64,000 nucleotides of DNA, from NCBI RefSeq assembly GCF_003946015.1, contig NZ_RHNU01000006.1, positions 25,168 through 89,167 on the forward strand. The letters run 5' to 3'. Source of the DNA: Companilactobacillus insicii. GTDB lineage: Bacteria; Bacillota; Bacilli; Lactobacillales; Lactobacillaceae. Made by a program: the position numbers and the translations under genes. The notes beneath the pieces were generated by a model. The model did not search any database. It saw nothing but the letters and a program-made list of their open reading frames with translations, and was not told the DNA's origin. Positions 45,581 through 54,801 of this stretch are shown here, in pieces. Numbering within the stretch: position 1 is the stretch's first letter; each line of letters starts with the position of its first letter.

Positions 45581-45692
45581 GAGTGCAGGAAGGGCGGTCA
45601 GCTCCTGAGCATAGCCTAGATAATTGAATGATGCGGTTTGTGCATCCTTTAATTATCGTAGCTAAGCGGAGGGAGTTGCCCTTCCGGAACTC
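45581..45692. repeat. 112-nt rod-shaped hairpin element, copy 2
   Basis: Starts 2 bp after the Dps stop. GAGT/ACTC and GGAAGGGC (45588-45595)/GCCCTTCC (45678-45685) form the base; AGCTCC pairs with GGGAGTT; TAGC/GCTA, GATAATT/AATTATC and GATGC/GCATC extend it. The internal loop TGA/GGA with flanking GCAT and AAGC matches copy 1 at 1914-2025, while the surrounding stems differ with pairing kept. Confidence 0.7.
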
Positions 45693-45788
45693 GTTTCAGA
45701 ATCGGATAAAAAAAGAGTTACTATATACATTAGTTGATAGAAGGGCTTAATTAGTCCTTCTATTGCTGTATCCGGATATTCCGGTTCC

Positions 45789-45943
45789 GAGATATTTAAC
45801 CTGCCGTGGGGACCGGTTCAAGCCGAAGTGCGGTCTTGAACCTCGACTTGAAGCTTTTCTTCGAAAATCTCCAAGCTCGTCCCGTGGTGTAATAACGGAA
45901 GTTCACCGTTCTAACGCCACACTCACGGCTGGTTTAATATCTC
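45789..45943 (+). ncRNA. Multi-stem structured intergenic element, copy A
   Basis: P1: 45789-45808 pairs with 45924-45943 (18 of 20). P2: GGGAC (45809-45813)/GTCCC (45879-45883). P3: GGTTCAAG-CCG-AAGTG-CGG-T-CTTGAACC. P4: CTTG...CAAG around CTTTTCTTCGAAAA. P5: GTGGTGT/ACGCCAC with AACGG/CCGTT. The same layout appears in copies B and C with compensating changes. It could be an RNA or a DNA-hairpin repeat; transcription is not shown. Confidence 0.65.
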
Positions 45944-46163
45944 TCCACCTCCATACTTAGTTCAATGGATTTATGTTGGGTGTAGGTAAGCCGGTTCTTG
46001 AGCAAAAAAATAGTTAAATGTTATTGAAATTAGTAACGTTAAAAGTAAATAGAAATATATTTATATTAGCCGGAGGTTGGAAGTGATGTACCAGCACTGC
46101 AATTACAATCACCTTTAACCAGAGACGACAAAACAAAACATCAACAATGAAAAGAGGAATGGC

Positions 46164-46850
46164 ATGGCACATCTAGCTCATAATCACACAGCTGAGGATT
46201 GTGTGGAATTAGTAACGATTTTTCAATCGCTATCTGAAGAAGATACAAGTACAGTTGCTTCATTAGTTTCAGACAAACACTATGAAAGTGGCGAATATAT
46301 TTATCAAGCTGGCGATCCCGCAGATACTTTGACGATTGTTGCCCATGGTCAAGCTAAGGTTTTTAAATTAGCTACTAATGGTAAGGAACAAATGTTGAGA
46401 ATTCTTCAAACTGGTGATTTTGATGGTGAGGCCGCACTTTTCAGTAATGAAGATCGTGGTAGTTTTGCTCAAGCATTGATGGATATGGATGTTTGTCAAA
46501 TTAGACGCAGTGATTTTCAGAAGTTGATGAAGTCTTCTCCAGAGCTTGCCGTGAATATGGTTAATGCTTTTGGACAACGAATAGTTCAACTTGAGCAGCA
46601 GACAACAGAAGCTGCAACTGCAAGTGTTGAAAGCCGCTTGGCTAGTTATTTATTAGAAACTAGTGCGGGACTGAAACAGGAACAATTTGAGTTGCCATTG
46701 AAGAAGAAGGATATTGCTACATACTTGGGTACCACTCCTGAAACAATTAGTCGTAAGCTTAGTTCATTAGCTAAGGAAGAATTGATTGAGAAGAAGTCTA
46801 ATACCTTAATCAAGATATTGGATGCTGATGGATTGGCTATGGTTGAATAG
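46164..46850 (+). CDS. flp: FNR-like regulator (FLP), Crp/Fnr family
   Basis: 228 aa. cNMP-binding-type beta-roll (15-120), dimer helix, HTH with recognition helix TTPETISRKLSSL; the ETISR residues are those by which FNR reads TTGAT. It has exactly two cysteines, Cys13 and Cys111, spaced as in L. casei FLP, where they form a redox disulfide; no Fe-S cluster ligands. Three matching boxes precede the NEAT, ATPase and HMA genes upstream. RBS AGAGGA. Confidence 0.87.
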   Translation: MAHLAHNHTAEDCVELVTIFQSLSEEDTSTVASLVSDKHYESGEYIYQAGDPADTLTIVAHGQAKVFKLATNGKEQMLRILQTGDFDGEAALFSNEDRGSFAQALMDMDVCQIRRSDFQKLMKSSPELAVNMVNAFGQRIVQLEQQTTEAATASVESRLASYLLETSAGLKQEQFELPLKKKDIATYLGTTPETISRKLSSLAKEELIEKKSNTLIKILDADGLAMVE

Positions 46851-46860
46851 ATTAGTGTAT

Positions 46861-46902
46861 AAAAAATGGAGCTAAGCCTACGATAGGTTTAGCTCCATTT
46901 TT
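46861..46902. terminator. Bidirectional terminator
   Basis: AAATGGAGCTAAGCCTA-CGA-TAGGTTTAGCTCCATTT with A and T runs on either side. Shared by flp and the VOC gene. Confidence 0.9.
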
Positions 46903-47369
46903 TAGTTATTGCTGTGATCCATACTCTTTGACCAAGGGGATGTATGCAACATCCAGTTGATTCCATACTTGTCAGTGAAACCACCCATTTTGCCACCCCA
47001 GAATTGTTCGGCAAATGGCATAGTGATTTTTACTTGTCCTGATTCTTCTAGGTGCTTGTAAAAGTCATCGGCAGCTTTTGCGCTTTCAGCGTCTTCGCTA
47101 TTAATGTCCAATAATAATGAAACTTGTCCAGAAGGTTCAGCGTTGCCAGTAAAGGCATCAGCACATTCAATCTTCATACCAAGGATTGTAAAGCCTGCAT
47201 GCATTGTCATGCTTTCTAAGTCAGCGTCTTCAGGGATACCGAATTGCTTGGCTTGTTCAGGTTGAGGGCTTAAACGATATGCATCTGTTGCACCGAATAC
47301 TTCTTGATAATATTCAATTGCTTCTTTTGCATTTTTGAAAGCTAAATATGGGTAAATTTGTGATTGCAT
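46902..47369 (-). CDS. VOC-family (PhnB/glyoxalase-like) protein
   Basis: 155 aa. Two beta-alpha-beta-beta-beta modules: YPYLAFKNAKEAIEYYQEVFGATDAYRL and a second half ending FWGGKMGGFTDKYGINWMLH, typical of PhnB-like VOC proteins. Substrate unknown. GGAG upstream favours the ATG at 47369 (MQSQIYPYLAF) over longer in-frame starts. Confidence 0.85.
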   Translation of the reverse strand: MQSQIYPYLAFKNAKEAIEYYQEVFGATDAYRLSPQPEQAKQFGIPEDADLESMTMHAGFTILGMKIECADAFTGNAEPSGQVSLLLDINSEDAESAKAADDFYKHLEESGQVKITMPFAEQFWGGKMGGFTDKYGINWMLHTSPWSKSMDHSNN

Positions 47370-47565
47370 TGGAATCATCTCCATAATCATTTTTATGCTC
47401 ATATTGTATCAGATAAACTATACAAAATGTCCAAAAAATGTAATATTTATTAGTCAAAGATAAGTTGCGTCATATCAACGTTTGAAGGACTTCTAATAAG
47501 TTATATTTTTTGAATTATACTTATAAAAATGGTAATATTATTTAACTAAAATTTTCGAGGTGGAC

Positions 47566-49872
47566 ATGACGGAAAAATCTAAAGTTAAACAATTAGATGA
47601 AAAAATGATTGAACAAGAACATCTAGATGATGTTGTTCAAAAAATCAAAACTTCTGAAAAAAAGCTACAAGAACATATTGATATTGCTGAAGATGACTTA
47701 AAAGTAATTAATGGTGCTTTTGATGATATTCATGTCGGTATGGATGGCGACGCTATCTCGATGGACTCGGCGCTTTCAATTCATGCACAACAACAAATGC
47801 TCGACGAGCGTAATAACAGTTGGCAACAATCTAAACAACGTTTGGGAATCTTAAAGAAACTGGAAAAAAATCCATTCTTCGCCCGATTAGACTTTCAAGA
47901 AAAAGGTGAACCAAAACGCGAAACTATCTATATTGGTCTAAGTTCTTTCACCGATAAAACAGACCACTTCTTGGTCTACGATTGGCGGGCACCTATTTCT
48001 AGTATTTACTACGACGGGAAGCTCGGCAATGTTGAATATCAAACACCGGATGGTTTACAAAATGTAGACTTATTCTTGAAACGTCAATTCCTAGTGGAAA
48101 ATGGAAAGATTCAAGCTTACTTTGATACTCAAGAAACAATCGGTGATCAAATGTTGCTGGAAGTTTTGGATGGTAAATCTTCAACTCACATGAAGGGTAT
48201 CGTTAAGACTATTCAGTCCGAACAAAATAAGATTATTCGTGATACAAAATCAAAATTATTATTTGTTCAAGGAGCAGCTGGTTCAGGTAAGACTTCAGCA
48301 ATTCTACAACGTATTGCGTTCTTGCTATATAGATATCGTGGTACTTTAACATCTAGCCAAGTTGTAATGTTCAGTCCTAATATGCTGTTCAACGATTATA
48401 TTCAAGACGTTCTACCAGAAATGGGTGAGCAGAATATGGTTCAGATGACGTATAGTCAGTATTTGTCACGTCGTTTGCCAAATATCTCCGTTGAGAATCT
48501 TTCGCAACAATTTGAAAAACAAGAAGATCCAGTTAAGAAGAATATCTCTAAGTTTGTTTCTGATATTGGTTTCTTTAAGACTTTGACTAACTATGGTAAG
48601 TTGTTGAATCAAAGCGGTGTAAGTTTTAAGAACATTAAGTTTCAAGGTAATATCTTCATTCCTAAAGAAAAGATTGCCGAAATTTATTATAGCTTTGGTC
48701 CACAATACAATCTTGGTAACCGACTAGATGCAACGGTTGAGAGACTTCAAAAAATGTTACGTCGTAAAGTTGGTTCGGAGATGCGTTCAAAGTGGGTTTC
48801 AGAACAGATTGAAGATTTGAGCCAAGAACAATTGAAGATGCTCTATAATACTGCCGATCAAGAGTTCAAAAATGGTGATGAAGAGCATAAGTTCTTAGCT
48901 CGTAAGATTGTTATGGCGGCAATGCAAAAAGTTTATAGTCAAATTGTTCATTTGAGGTTTTTGAATGTTTCGACTAATTATTTGAACTTTTTGAAATCTG
49001 TGCCGAAGATTACTGATTTGAGCAAGCACGGTATTACAGAAGCTCAATGGAAACAATACGTCGATGACTTTGTTGACTTATTCAATCATAAGCAAATATC
49101 AATGGATGACTTGAGTCCATATTTGTATCTATATGATTTAGTAACTGGTAAACATGGTGAGCTTGACATGAAGTTTGTCTTTATTGATGAAATTCAAGAT
49201 TACACACCATTCCAGTTAGCTTACTTAAAGGATAAATTCCCAAGAGCACGTTATACAATGCTGGGTGATTTGAATCAATCGATTTTTACTAAAAAGAATA
49301 GTCAAACTCTGTTGTCAGAAGTTCAGAGTCTGTTCAATGCGGATGAAACACGTGTTGTTCAGTTGACACATTCATATCGTTCAACCAAGCAAATAACTGA
49401 TTATACTAAGGCTATTTTGACTAATGGACAAAAGATTGAACCATTTAATCGTGAAGGTGATTTGCCCAATGTATTAATGGCACAAAATGTTCAAGAGTCA
49501 CTACAACAGGTAGTAGGTCAATTGGACGAAAATAATAAAAAACATTATACAACTGCTATCATAACTAAGACGTTGGAAGAGTCTGAACAAGTTCAGAAAA
49601 TGTTGGAACAAGCAGGCGTTGAGTCTACGTGGATCAGGTCTGAAAATCAGCGTTTAGCAACAGGTACGATTGTCTTGCCATCGTACTTAGCTAAAGGATT
49701 GGAATTTGATGCGGTTATTATGTGGAATGCATCAAAGGACAGGTTCGATGAAGACGAACAACAGTTGGTTTATACGATTGCATCCCGTGCAATGCATAGA
49801 TTAACCATAGCAGCGATTGGCGGACTATCACAATTGTTGGAACGTGTACCAGAAAAGTACTATACAGAATAA
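47566..49872 (+). CDS. HelD-like UvrD/Rep-family helicase
   Basis: 768 aa. N-terminal coiled-coil arm (10-60), Walker A GAAGSGKTSAILQRIAFLL, Walker B FVFIDEIQDYTPFQLAYLK, motif III TMLGDLNQSIF, motif IV LTHSYRSTKQIT and C-terminal LAKGLEFDAVIMW. The order matches HelD, which frees stalled RNA polymerase. GAGGTGG precedes ATG 47566. Confidence 0.88.
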   Translation: MTEKSKVKQLDEKMIEQEHLDDVVQKIKTSEKKLQEHIDIAEDDLKVINGAFDDIHVGMDGDAISMDSALSIHAQQQMLDERNNSWQQSKQRLGILKKLEKNPFFARLDFQEKGEPKRETIYIGLSSFTDKTDHFLVYDWRAPISSIYYDGKLGNVEYQTPDGLQNVDLFLKRQFLVENGKIQAYFDTQETIGDQMLLEVLDGKSSTHMKGIVKTIQSEQNKIIRDTKSKLLFVQGAAGSGKTSAILQRIAFLLYRYRGTLTSSQVVMFSPNMLFNDYIQDVLPEMGEQNMVQMTYSQYLSRRLPNISVENLSQQFEKQEDPVKKNISKFVSDIGFFKTLTNYGKLLNQSGVSFKNIKFQGNIFIPKEKIAEIYYSFGPQYNLGNRLDATVERLQKMLRRKVGSEMRSKWVSEQIEDLSQEQLKMLYNTADQEFKNGDEEHKFLARKIVMAAMQKVYSQIVHLRFLNVSTNYLNFLKSVPKITDLSKHGITEAQWKQYVDDFVDLFNHKQISMDDLSPYLYLYDLVTGKHGELDMKFVFIDEIQDYTPFQLAYLKDKFPRARYTMLGDLNQSIFTKKNSQTLLSEVQSLFNADETRVVQLTHSYRSTKQITDYTKAILTNGQKIEPFNREGDLPNVLMAQNVQESLQQVVGQLDENNKKHYTTAIITKTLEESEQVQKMLEQAGVESTWIRSENQRLATGTIVLPSYLAKGLEFDAVIMWNASKDRFDEDEQQLVYTIASRAMHRLTIAAIGGLSQLLERVPEKYYTE

Positions 49873-50273
49873 GAAAGGGCAGCCGTCTTCGTGACAGCTG
49901 CCTCTTTCAATAATTTTATTTTTTTGATGTGAAGAACTGGTTGGAAGTCTTCCAGTCTATTTTGATTAGATGCAAATTTTACATAGATTTTTAATGAAAT
50001 ATTTTGTTTAGTTTTTCCTATAAAGTAGGACCCTTGATCATCGCTACCTTGCAAATCGGTCAATTTTTGTAGCTTCAAGTAAGGATGGTTTTGTAAGTAC
50101 GATTGGGTTTGTTTGTCATACCCATATTTGGTGGAATCTTTGCTATCGAGAACAGTAGTGGCTTCACGAAAAGCACGATCACGAACAGCTACATCGGATG
50201 AAAACAGCAAGGTTACTGGAATCAAAGCGATGAAGAAGATAGTAACTATGGTAGATACTATTATTTTATTCAT
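49860..50273 (-). CDS. Hypothetical membrane-anchored protein
   Basis: 137 aa, family not recognised. One N-terminal hydrophobic segment (5-25), then a soluble domain with YFIGKTKQNISLKIYVKF. It overlaps the convergent helD end by 13 bp. ATGGAGCG on the minus strand gives an RBS 9 nt from the start. Probably real but small. Confidence 0.55.
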   Translation of the reverse strand: MNKIIVSTIVTIFFIALIPVTLLFSSDVAVRDRAFREATTVLDSKDSTKYGYDKQTQSYLQNHPYLKLQKLTDLQGSDDQGSYFIGKTKQNISLKIYVKFASNQNRLEDFQPVLHIKKIKLLKEAAVTKTAALSYSV

Positions 50274-50391
50274 AATATTTTCGCTCCATGGTCGTATTCT
50301 TCCGACTACATCCTAGCACGAAAATACTTGCAAATATTATTTAAGTTTTTCTGAAAAATATTAGTATTTCTATATGGTTGATACGCCTCCA

Positions 50392-50559
50392 GATGAAAGC
50401 GATGATGCCTGCTGTAGGACCGACTTCAGCCGAAAGGCGGTCTGAAGTCTCGCTTTTGAACTTCGCAAAGTTTGCAAATTTCAAAAGTCGTCCAGTTATG
50501 TAAGGACGGAAAACCACCGCCCCTGCATAATTATCACTGCTGGCGCCATCTCTTTCATC
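50392..50559 (+). ncRNA. Multi-stem structured intergenic element, copy C
   Basis: P1: 50392-50409 pairs with 50542-50559 (about 16 of 18). P2: GGAC/GTCC. P3: ACTTCAG-CCG-AAAGG-CGG-T-CTGAAGT, with the same GCCGAA...GCGGT apex as copy A but a different stem. P4: CTTTTGAA/TTCAAAAG with GCAAA/TTTGC. P5: GTTATG/CATAAT. It differs in primary sequence from copies A and B but keeps the fold. Confidence 0.6.
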
Positions 50560-50648
50560 CTCCGGCTAGTTGAGATGTTTATTGGCTGCTTAATAGTGGA
50601 GTTACACATACATATATTGTATAATCCGGTACCTTAGCTGAAGGTGGA

Positions 50649-50774
50649 GAGATTTTTTTCAGCCGTAAATGTGGCGTAAGCCACAGGACGAGCTTTAAGA
50701 TTTGCAAAGCAAAGCTTAAAGTCGAGGTTCGAGACCTTGGCTCGGACCGGTCCCCACGGCAGGAAAAATATCTC
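50649..50774 (-). ncRNA. Multi-stem structured intergenic element, copy B
   Basis: Minus-strand copy, 90 bp from copy C and inverted to it. P1: 50774-50755 with 50667-50649. P3: GGTCCGAG...CTCGAACC, where copy A has CAAG/CTTG, i.e. A-T changed to G-C on both sides. P4: CTTTAAG-C-TTTGC...GCAAA-T-CTTAAAG. P5 is shortened to GTGG-CTTACG-CCAC. Shares GTGGGGACCGGT and CTCGACTT with copy A. Confidence 0.65.
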
Positions 50775-50807
50775 GCAACCGGAAGCGGCATGAGAAATTA
50801 AACCCAA

Positions 50808-50838
50808 CAAAAAAGCCGAAGCATTAAACTTCGACTTA
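50808..50838 (-). terminator. Terminator of the 50836 gene
   Basis: On the minus strand AAGTCGAAG-TTTAATG-CTTCGGCTT, then TTTT. It overlaps the stop codon. Confidence 0.75.
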
Positions 50839-51474
50839 ACCTAGTAACGTCAAAATAACTCGATTCAATCGTTTTGATAACTCGTATAACTTCTCATAAG
50901 TAGGGTCATCTTGGTTATTTTCAATACTAGTCTTTAATTCCTTCAATTCAAATGGTGTGAAATATGTCTTCAAGTCATGACTACCGTAAAGAGTAGCGAG
51001 CAAGGCAAATGTTTCAGGTGAAACTTTACTATCCTTGTCTAAGAACTCTTTTCTGACGTCACTAACAAGTTCTTCTTTGACACGATGGTCAGGAAGATAG
51101 TTGTTAGTCTTGAATACCATACCTGTGACGGCTTTTGTAACATCAACTTTATCAACCAGTGAATCGCCGATTTCGTTGTAAATCTGTTTAGTAATACTTT
51201 CCTTTGTTGCCATGGCACGAAGTACATGTGTAACGCTTTTACCCTGGTTCTTATTGATGATTTGGAAGAATTCGTTCAGATACTCCTTACCATCTGGCAA
51301 AACCTTGTTAATGATGACACTGTTGTCAGTTAAATCAATAATATCGTTTAAAGCTAAATCGAAAAAAGAACTTTCAGCTAAATAGGCTCTACGTCTAGTA
51401 TTCTTAAAAATTCGTACACTGCCTTTTTCATTGCACGATAAAATAAAATATTTTTGAGGAATATTTAAATTCAT
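50836..51474 (-). CDS. Hypothetical cytoplasmic protein (possibly GPP34-like)
   Basis: 212 aa, mostly helical, no signal or membrane segment. The N-terminus (IPQKYFILSCNEKGSVRIFKNTRRRAYLAESSFFDLALNDIIDL) resembles the start of GPP34/GOLPH3-type domains, a weak match I cannot confirm. AAGGAGCAC upstream. It lies 12 bp after an SGNH hydrolase gene and is probably co-transcribed. Confidence 0.7.
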   Translation of the reverse strand: MNLNIPQKYFILSCNEKGSVRIFKNTRRRAYLAESSFFDLALNDIIDLTDNSVIINKVLPDGKEYLNEFFQIINKNQGKSVTHVLRAMATKESITKQIYNEIGDSLVDKVDVTKAVTGMVFKTNNYLPDHRVKEELVSDVRKEFLDKDSKVSPETFALLATLYGSHDLKTYFTPFELKELKTSIENNQDDPTYEKLYELSKRLNRVILTLLG

Positions 51475-51486
51475 AAAGTGCTCCTT

Positions 51487-52071
51487 CTAATTCGACACTA
51501 GTTCGTTTTGTTTAACTAGCGTTGCCTTAATTTCTGGTACAAGTTTGTCTTCAAGTAGAATATAACCATCTTTGGTAAAGTGTAGTCCATCTTTTTGCAA
51601 TAATTTATTTACTGAAGATTGACTAGCCATTTGGTGCAATAAATCGATATAAGGTACTTCCATTTGCTTAGCGAGATGTTCGGTTACTAATTCAAATTGC
51701 AATTGTCTAGTCCAAGGGCGAGTGGGATTCTTGACCCAATCGGTATACGGTGGAGAAAGTAGAATTACTTTTGATGTCCCAATTGCTTCTATTATAGTAG
51801 CTAAGTTCGATGAGAACTTACCGGGTTTGATCTCGTCAGTTGTGGAAATATCATTGGCTCCAAACCCTAAGACGACAATATCTGGTTTCAAACTTACGAT
51901 ATCTTGTTCAACACGTGTCACAGCATTACTGGTTTTGTATCCAGGAATAGATACATTAATGACTTCGTCTTTGGGGAACTTCTTTTGAATAGCATCAGTG
52001 AGTATGTCACTCATAACGCCATCATGAAATCCCGCCATGATCGAGTCTCCAAATAATACTATTTTTTTCAT
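51487..52071 (-). CDS. SGNH/GDSL-family hydrolase
   Basis: 194 aa. Block I FGDSIMAG (nucleophile Ser), block III GFGAND, block V DGLHFTKDG (catalytic Asp-His). Intracellular esterase/acyl hydrolase of unknown substrate. RBS AAGGAAC. Confidence 0.87.
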   Translation of the reverse strand: MKKIVLFGDSIMAGFHDGVMSDILTDAIQKKFPKDEVINVSIPGYKTSNAVTRVEQDIVSLKPDIVVLGFGANDISTTDEIKPGKFSSNLATIIEAIGTSKVILLSPPYTDWVKNPTRPWTRQLQFELVTEHLAKQMEVPYIDLLHQMASQSSVNKLLQKDGLHFTKDGYILLEDKLVPEIKATLVKQNELVSN

Positions 52072-52142
52072 ATATTAGTTCCTTCTAAAAAGTTCTATAC
52101 TATATAAGAATACCAGAAAAAATGTTAAGTAGGTTTAGTTAT

Positions 52143-53069
52143 ATGCAAAATTTATCTAACTATAATGAATTTTCTCGTGAACAATGGGAAACATTTCATG
52201 GAGAGTACAATAAACAGGCAATTACTGATGGAGAATTGCGCAAGATCAAGTCGTTGGATGATGAAATATCAATTGACGACGTGAAGTCTATTTATGCGCC
52301 AATTCGACACTTACTTCATATATATTTGAAGAATTACCGCAAGCTAACAAAGTTGAAGAGTGATTTTTTGAATAGTAGTAATAAGAAAGTACCGTTTATC
52401 ATCGGCGTTTCAGGCTCTGTAGCGGTCGGTAAGAGTACTACGGCTCGATTACTTAAGATAATGTTAGAACGTGCCTATCCGCAGTATAATGTCGCACAGA
52501 TGACAACAGACGGCTTCTTGTATCCTAGTAAGATACTAAAGGAACGTGGATTGATGAATAAGAAGGGCTTCCCAGAGACTTATGACATGCCGAAGTTATT
52601 GAAGTTCTTGAGTGACGTTAAAACAACTTCGGGCCCAATTGCCTATCCGCTATATTCGCATAATATTTACGATATTATTCCTGATCGTCATGAAGAAGTT
52701 AATCATCCCGATATTTTGATCGTTGAAGGGATCAACGTATTGCAGTTGACGCAGACTTCAAATATTTATACGAGTGATTTCTTTGATTTTTCCATCTATA
52801 TTGATGCTGAAGTTGATGATATCGAAGAATGGTTCCTCAATCGGTTTGAAACCTTATTAGATCTGGCACGTAATGATCCTAATTCTTATTATTATCAGTA
52901 TACTCAAGTGCCAGAAGATAAGGCGTTACAAATGGCACGGGATGTTTGGGATAATATTAATTATGTTAACTTACGTGATTATATTAAGCCGACGATGACA
53001 CGCGCTGATTTGATATTACACAAGGCTGAGAATCATCAGATAGACAAGATACTTTTGAGAAAATACTAA
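52143..53069 (+). CDS. coaA: Pantothenate kinase, type I
   Basis: 308 aa. P-loop GVSGSVAVGKSTTARLL, TDGFLYP, and the PFK-like region of CoaA. First step of coenzyme A synthesis. An in-frame ATG at 52122 has no RBS; AGTAGG before 52143 is modest, so the start is uncertain by seven codons. Confidence 0.92.
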   Translation: MQNLSNYNEFSREQWETFHGEYNKQAITDGELRKIKSLDDEISIDDVKSIYAPIRHLLHIYLKNYRKLTKLKSDFLNSSNKKVPFIIGVSGSVAVGKSTTARLLKIMLERAYPQYNVAQMTTDGFLYPSKILKERGLMNKKGFPETYDMPKLLKFLSDVKTTSGPIAYPLYSHNIYDIIPDRHEEVNHPDILIVEGINVLQLTQTSNIYTSDFFDFSIYIDAEVDDIEEWFLNRFETLLDLARNDPNSYYYQYTQVPEDKALQMARDVWDNINYVNLRDYIKPTMTRADLILHKAENHQIDKILLRKY

Positions 53070-53140
53070 AAAAGCATTTCCAAAGTATGACAGAGAGTCG
53101 TTTTTCATATACAATAGAATAAATTAAAAACTAGGGGGAT

Positions 53141-54697
53141 ATGGATTTGAGCAAACAATGGCCAGATGCGGACAGCATCATTGTTTTGGATTACGGTAGC
53201 CAATACAACCAATTGATCACTCGTCGTATTCGTGATATTGGTATCTATTCAGAATTACTACCTAATACAATCACTGCCGCAGAGATTAAAGAAATTAATC
53301 CAAAAGGTATTATTTTGTCAGGTGGACCAGACTCAGTTTATGACAAAGATGCCTTCTCAATTGACCAAGACATTTATAAGCTAGGAATTCCTATGCTTGG
53401 TATTTGTTACGGTATGCAATTGATGTCTTACAACTTGGGCGGAAAAGTTGAATCTGCTGACAATCGTGAATATGGAAAGGCTGATATCGAAGTTACTGAT
53501 TCAGACTCTGCATTGTTCAAGGGATTGCCTAAGAAACAAGTTGTTTGGATGAGCCATGGTGATTTAGTACGTGAAGCACCAACTGGATTCACAGTCACAG
53601 CAACAAGTAAGAATGCACCTATTTCATCAATCGCTGATGTAAAACGTAAGATGTATGGTGTTCAATTCCACGCTGAAGTGCGCAATACAGAATATGGAAT
53701 GGATATTTTGAAGCACTTCGCATTCGACGTATGTGAAGCCGAAGCAAACTGGACAATGGATGACTTCATTGACCAACAAATCGAAAAAATTCGTGAAACT
53801 GTTGGCGACAAGAAGGTTCTTTTGGGACTTTCAGGCGGTGTCGACTCATCAGTTGTTGGTGTTTTGTTGCACAAAGCAATTGGTACACAACTAACAAGTA
53901 TCTTCGTTGATCATGGACTTCTACGTAAGGGTGAAGCCGATCAAGTTATGGCTAGTCTTGAAGGCAAGTTTGGCTTGAACATTATCAAAGTTGACGCTCA
54001 AAAACGTTTCTTAGACAAGTTAGCTGGAGTTTCTGATCCAGAAACAAAACGTAAGATTATCGGTAACGAATTTATTCAAGTTTTCGACGAAGAAGCAACT
54101 AAGTTGAACGGAATCGAATTCTTGGCACAAGGTACTCTATATACTGACGTTATCGAAAGTGGTACAAGTACTGCTCAAACAATTAAGTCTCACCATAATG
54201 TTGGTGGACTTCCAGAAGACATGCAATTCAAGCTTATCGAACCATTGAGAACATTGTTCAAAGATGAAACTCGTGAATTAGGTGAGAAGTTGGGCATGCC
54301 TCATGACCTAGTATGGCGCCAACCATTCCCAGGGCCAGGCCTTGGAATTCGTGTTATTGGTGAAGTTACAGAAGATAAACTAGAAATCGTTCGTGATTCT
54401 GACTTTATCCTTCGTGACGAAATCAAGAAGGCTGGATTGGATGAAGAAATTTGGCAATACTTTACAGTATTACCAGGAATTCGTTCAGTTGGTGTTATGG
54501 GTGATGGTAGAACTTACGATTATACAATCGGAATTCGTGCCGTTAACTCAATTGATGGTATGACAGCTGACTTCGCTAAGATCGACTGGGATGTACTTCA
54601 AAAGATCTCGGTTAGAATCGTAAATGAAGTAGATCATGTCAATCGTGTAGTTTATGATATTACATCTAAGCCGCCAGCAACCATAGAATGGGAGTAG
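53141..54697 (+). CDS. guaA: GMP synthase (glutamine-hydrolysing)
   Basis: 518 aa. Class I amidotransferase domain with nucleophile Cys in GICYGMQLM and His in QFHAEV; ATP-pyrophosphatase P-loop [11 protein letters not shown]-terminal dimer domain [13 protein letters not shown] (KPPATIEWE). Converts XMP to GMP. AGGGGG at 53133-53138 is 2 nt from the ATG but 8 nt from TTG at 53147, which may be the true start. No purine riboswitch seen. Confidence 0.95.
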   Translation: MDLSKQWPDADSIIVLDYGSQYNQLITRRIRDIGIYSELLPNTITAAEIKEINPKGIILSGGPDSVYDKDAFSIDQDIYKLGIPMLGICYGMQLMSYNLGGKVESADNREYGKADIEVTDSDSALFKGLPKKQVVWMSHGDLVREAPTGFTVTATSKNAPISSIADVKRKMYGVQFHAEVRNTEYGMDILKHFAFDVCEAEANWTMDDFIDQQIEKIRETVGDKKVLLGLSGGVDSSVVGVLLHKAIGTQLTSIFVDHGLLRKGEADQVMASLEGKFGLNIIKVDAQKRFLDKLAGVSDPETKRKIIGNEFIQVFDEEATKLNGIEFLAQGTLYTDVIESGTSTAQTIKSHHNVGGLPEDMQFKLIEPLRTLFKDETRELGEKLGMPHDLVWRQPFPGPGLGIRVIGEVTEDKLEIVRDSDFILRDEIKKAGLDEEIWQYFTVLPGIRSVGVMGDGRTYDYTIGIRAVNSIDGMTADFAKIDWDVLQKISVRIVNEVDHVNRVVYDITSKPPATIEWE

Positions 54698-54801
54698 CCT
54701 ACTAGATACGATTTAGGCGTATTAAAGCTGGTATGATAGGCTTTACAGTTAAATTGTAATTTACTAGTTTGGTACTATTTCTAAGTTGAATATATTATTT
54801 G

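Larger units (their letters stand above)
45580..46163. other. 584-bp intergenic region with two structured elements
   Basis: Contains the rod-shaped element (45581-45692), a small hairpin ATAGAAGG...CCTTCTAT (~45737-45766) and copy A of the multi-stem element (45789-45943). From 45960 to the flp RBS the sequence is AT-rich. No FNR box precedes flp. Confidence 0.7.

Noticed and set aside
45763..45960. 65-codon open frame on the plus strand
   Set aside because: It lies entirely within structured element copy A. Its similarity to the frame at 50579-50791 comes from the repeat, and there is no RBS.
50579..50791. 70-codon open frame on the minus strand
   Set aside because: It is copy B of the structured element read as protein; no RBS and Arg/Ser-rich composition typical of such shadows.
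53070..53140. Purine riboswitch before guaA
   Set aside because: The gap is only 71 bp and has no three-way-junction sequence; nothing of the kind is visible.
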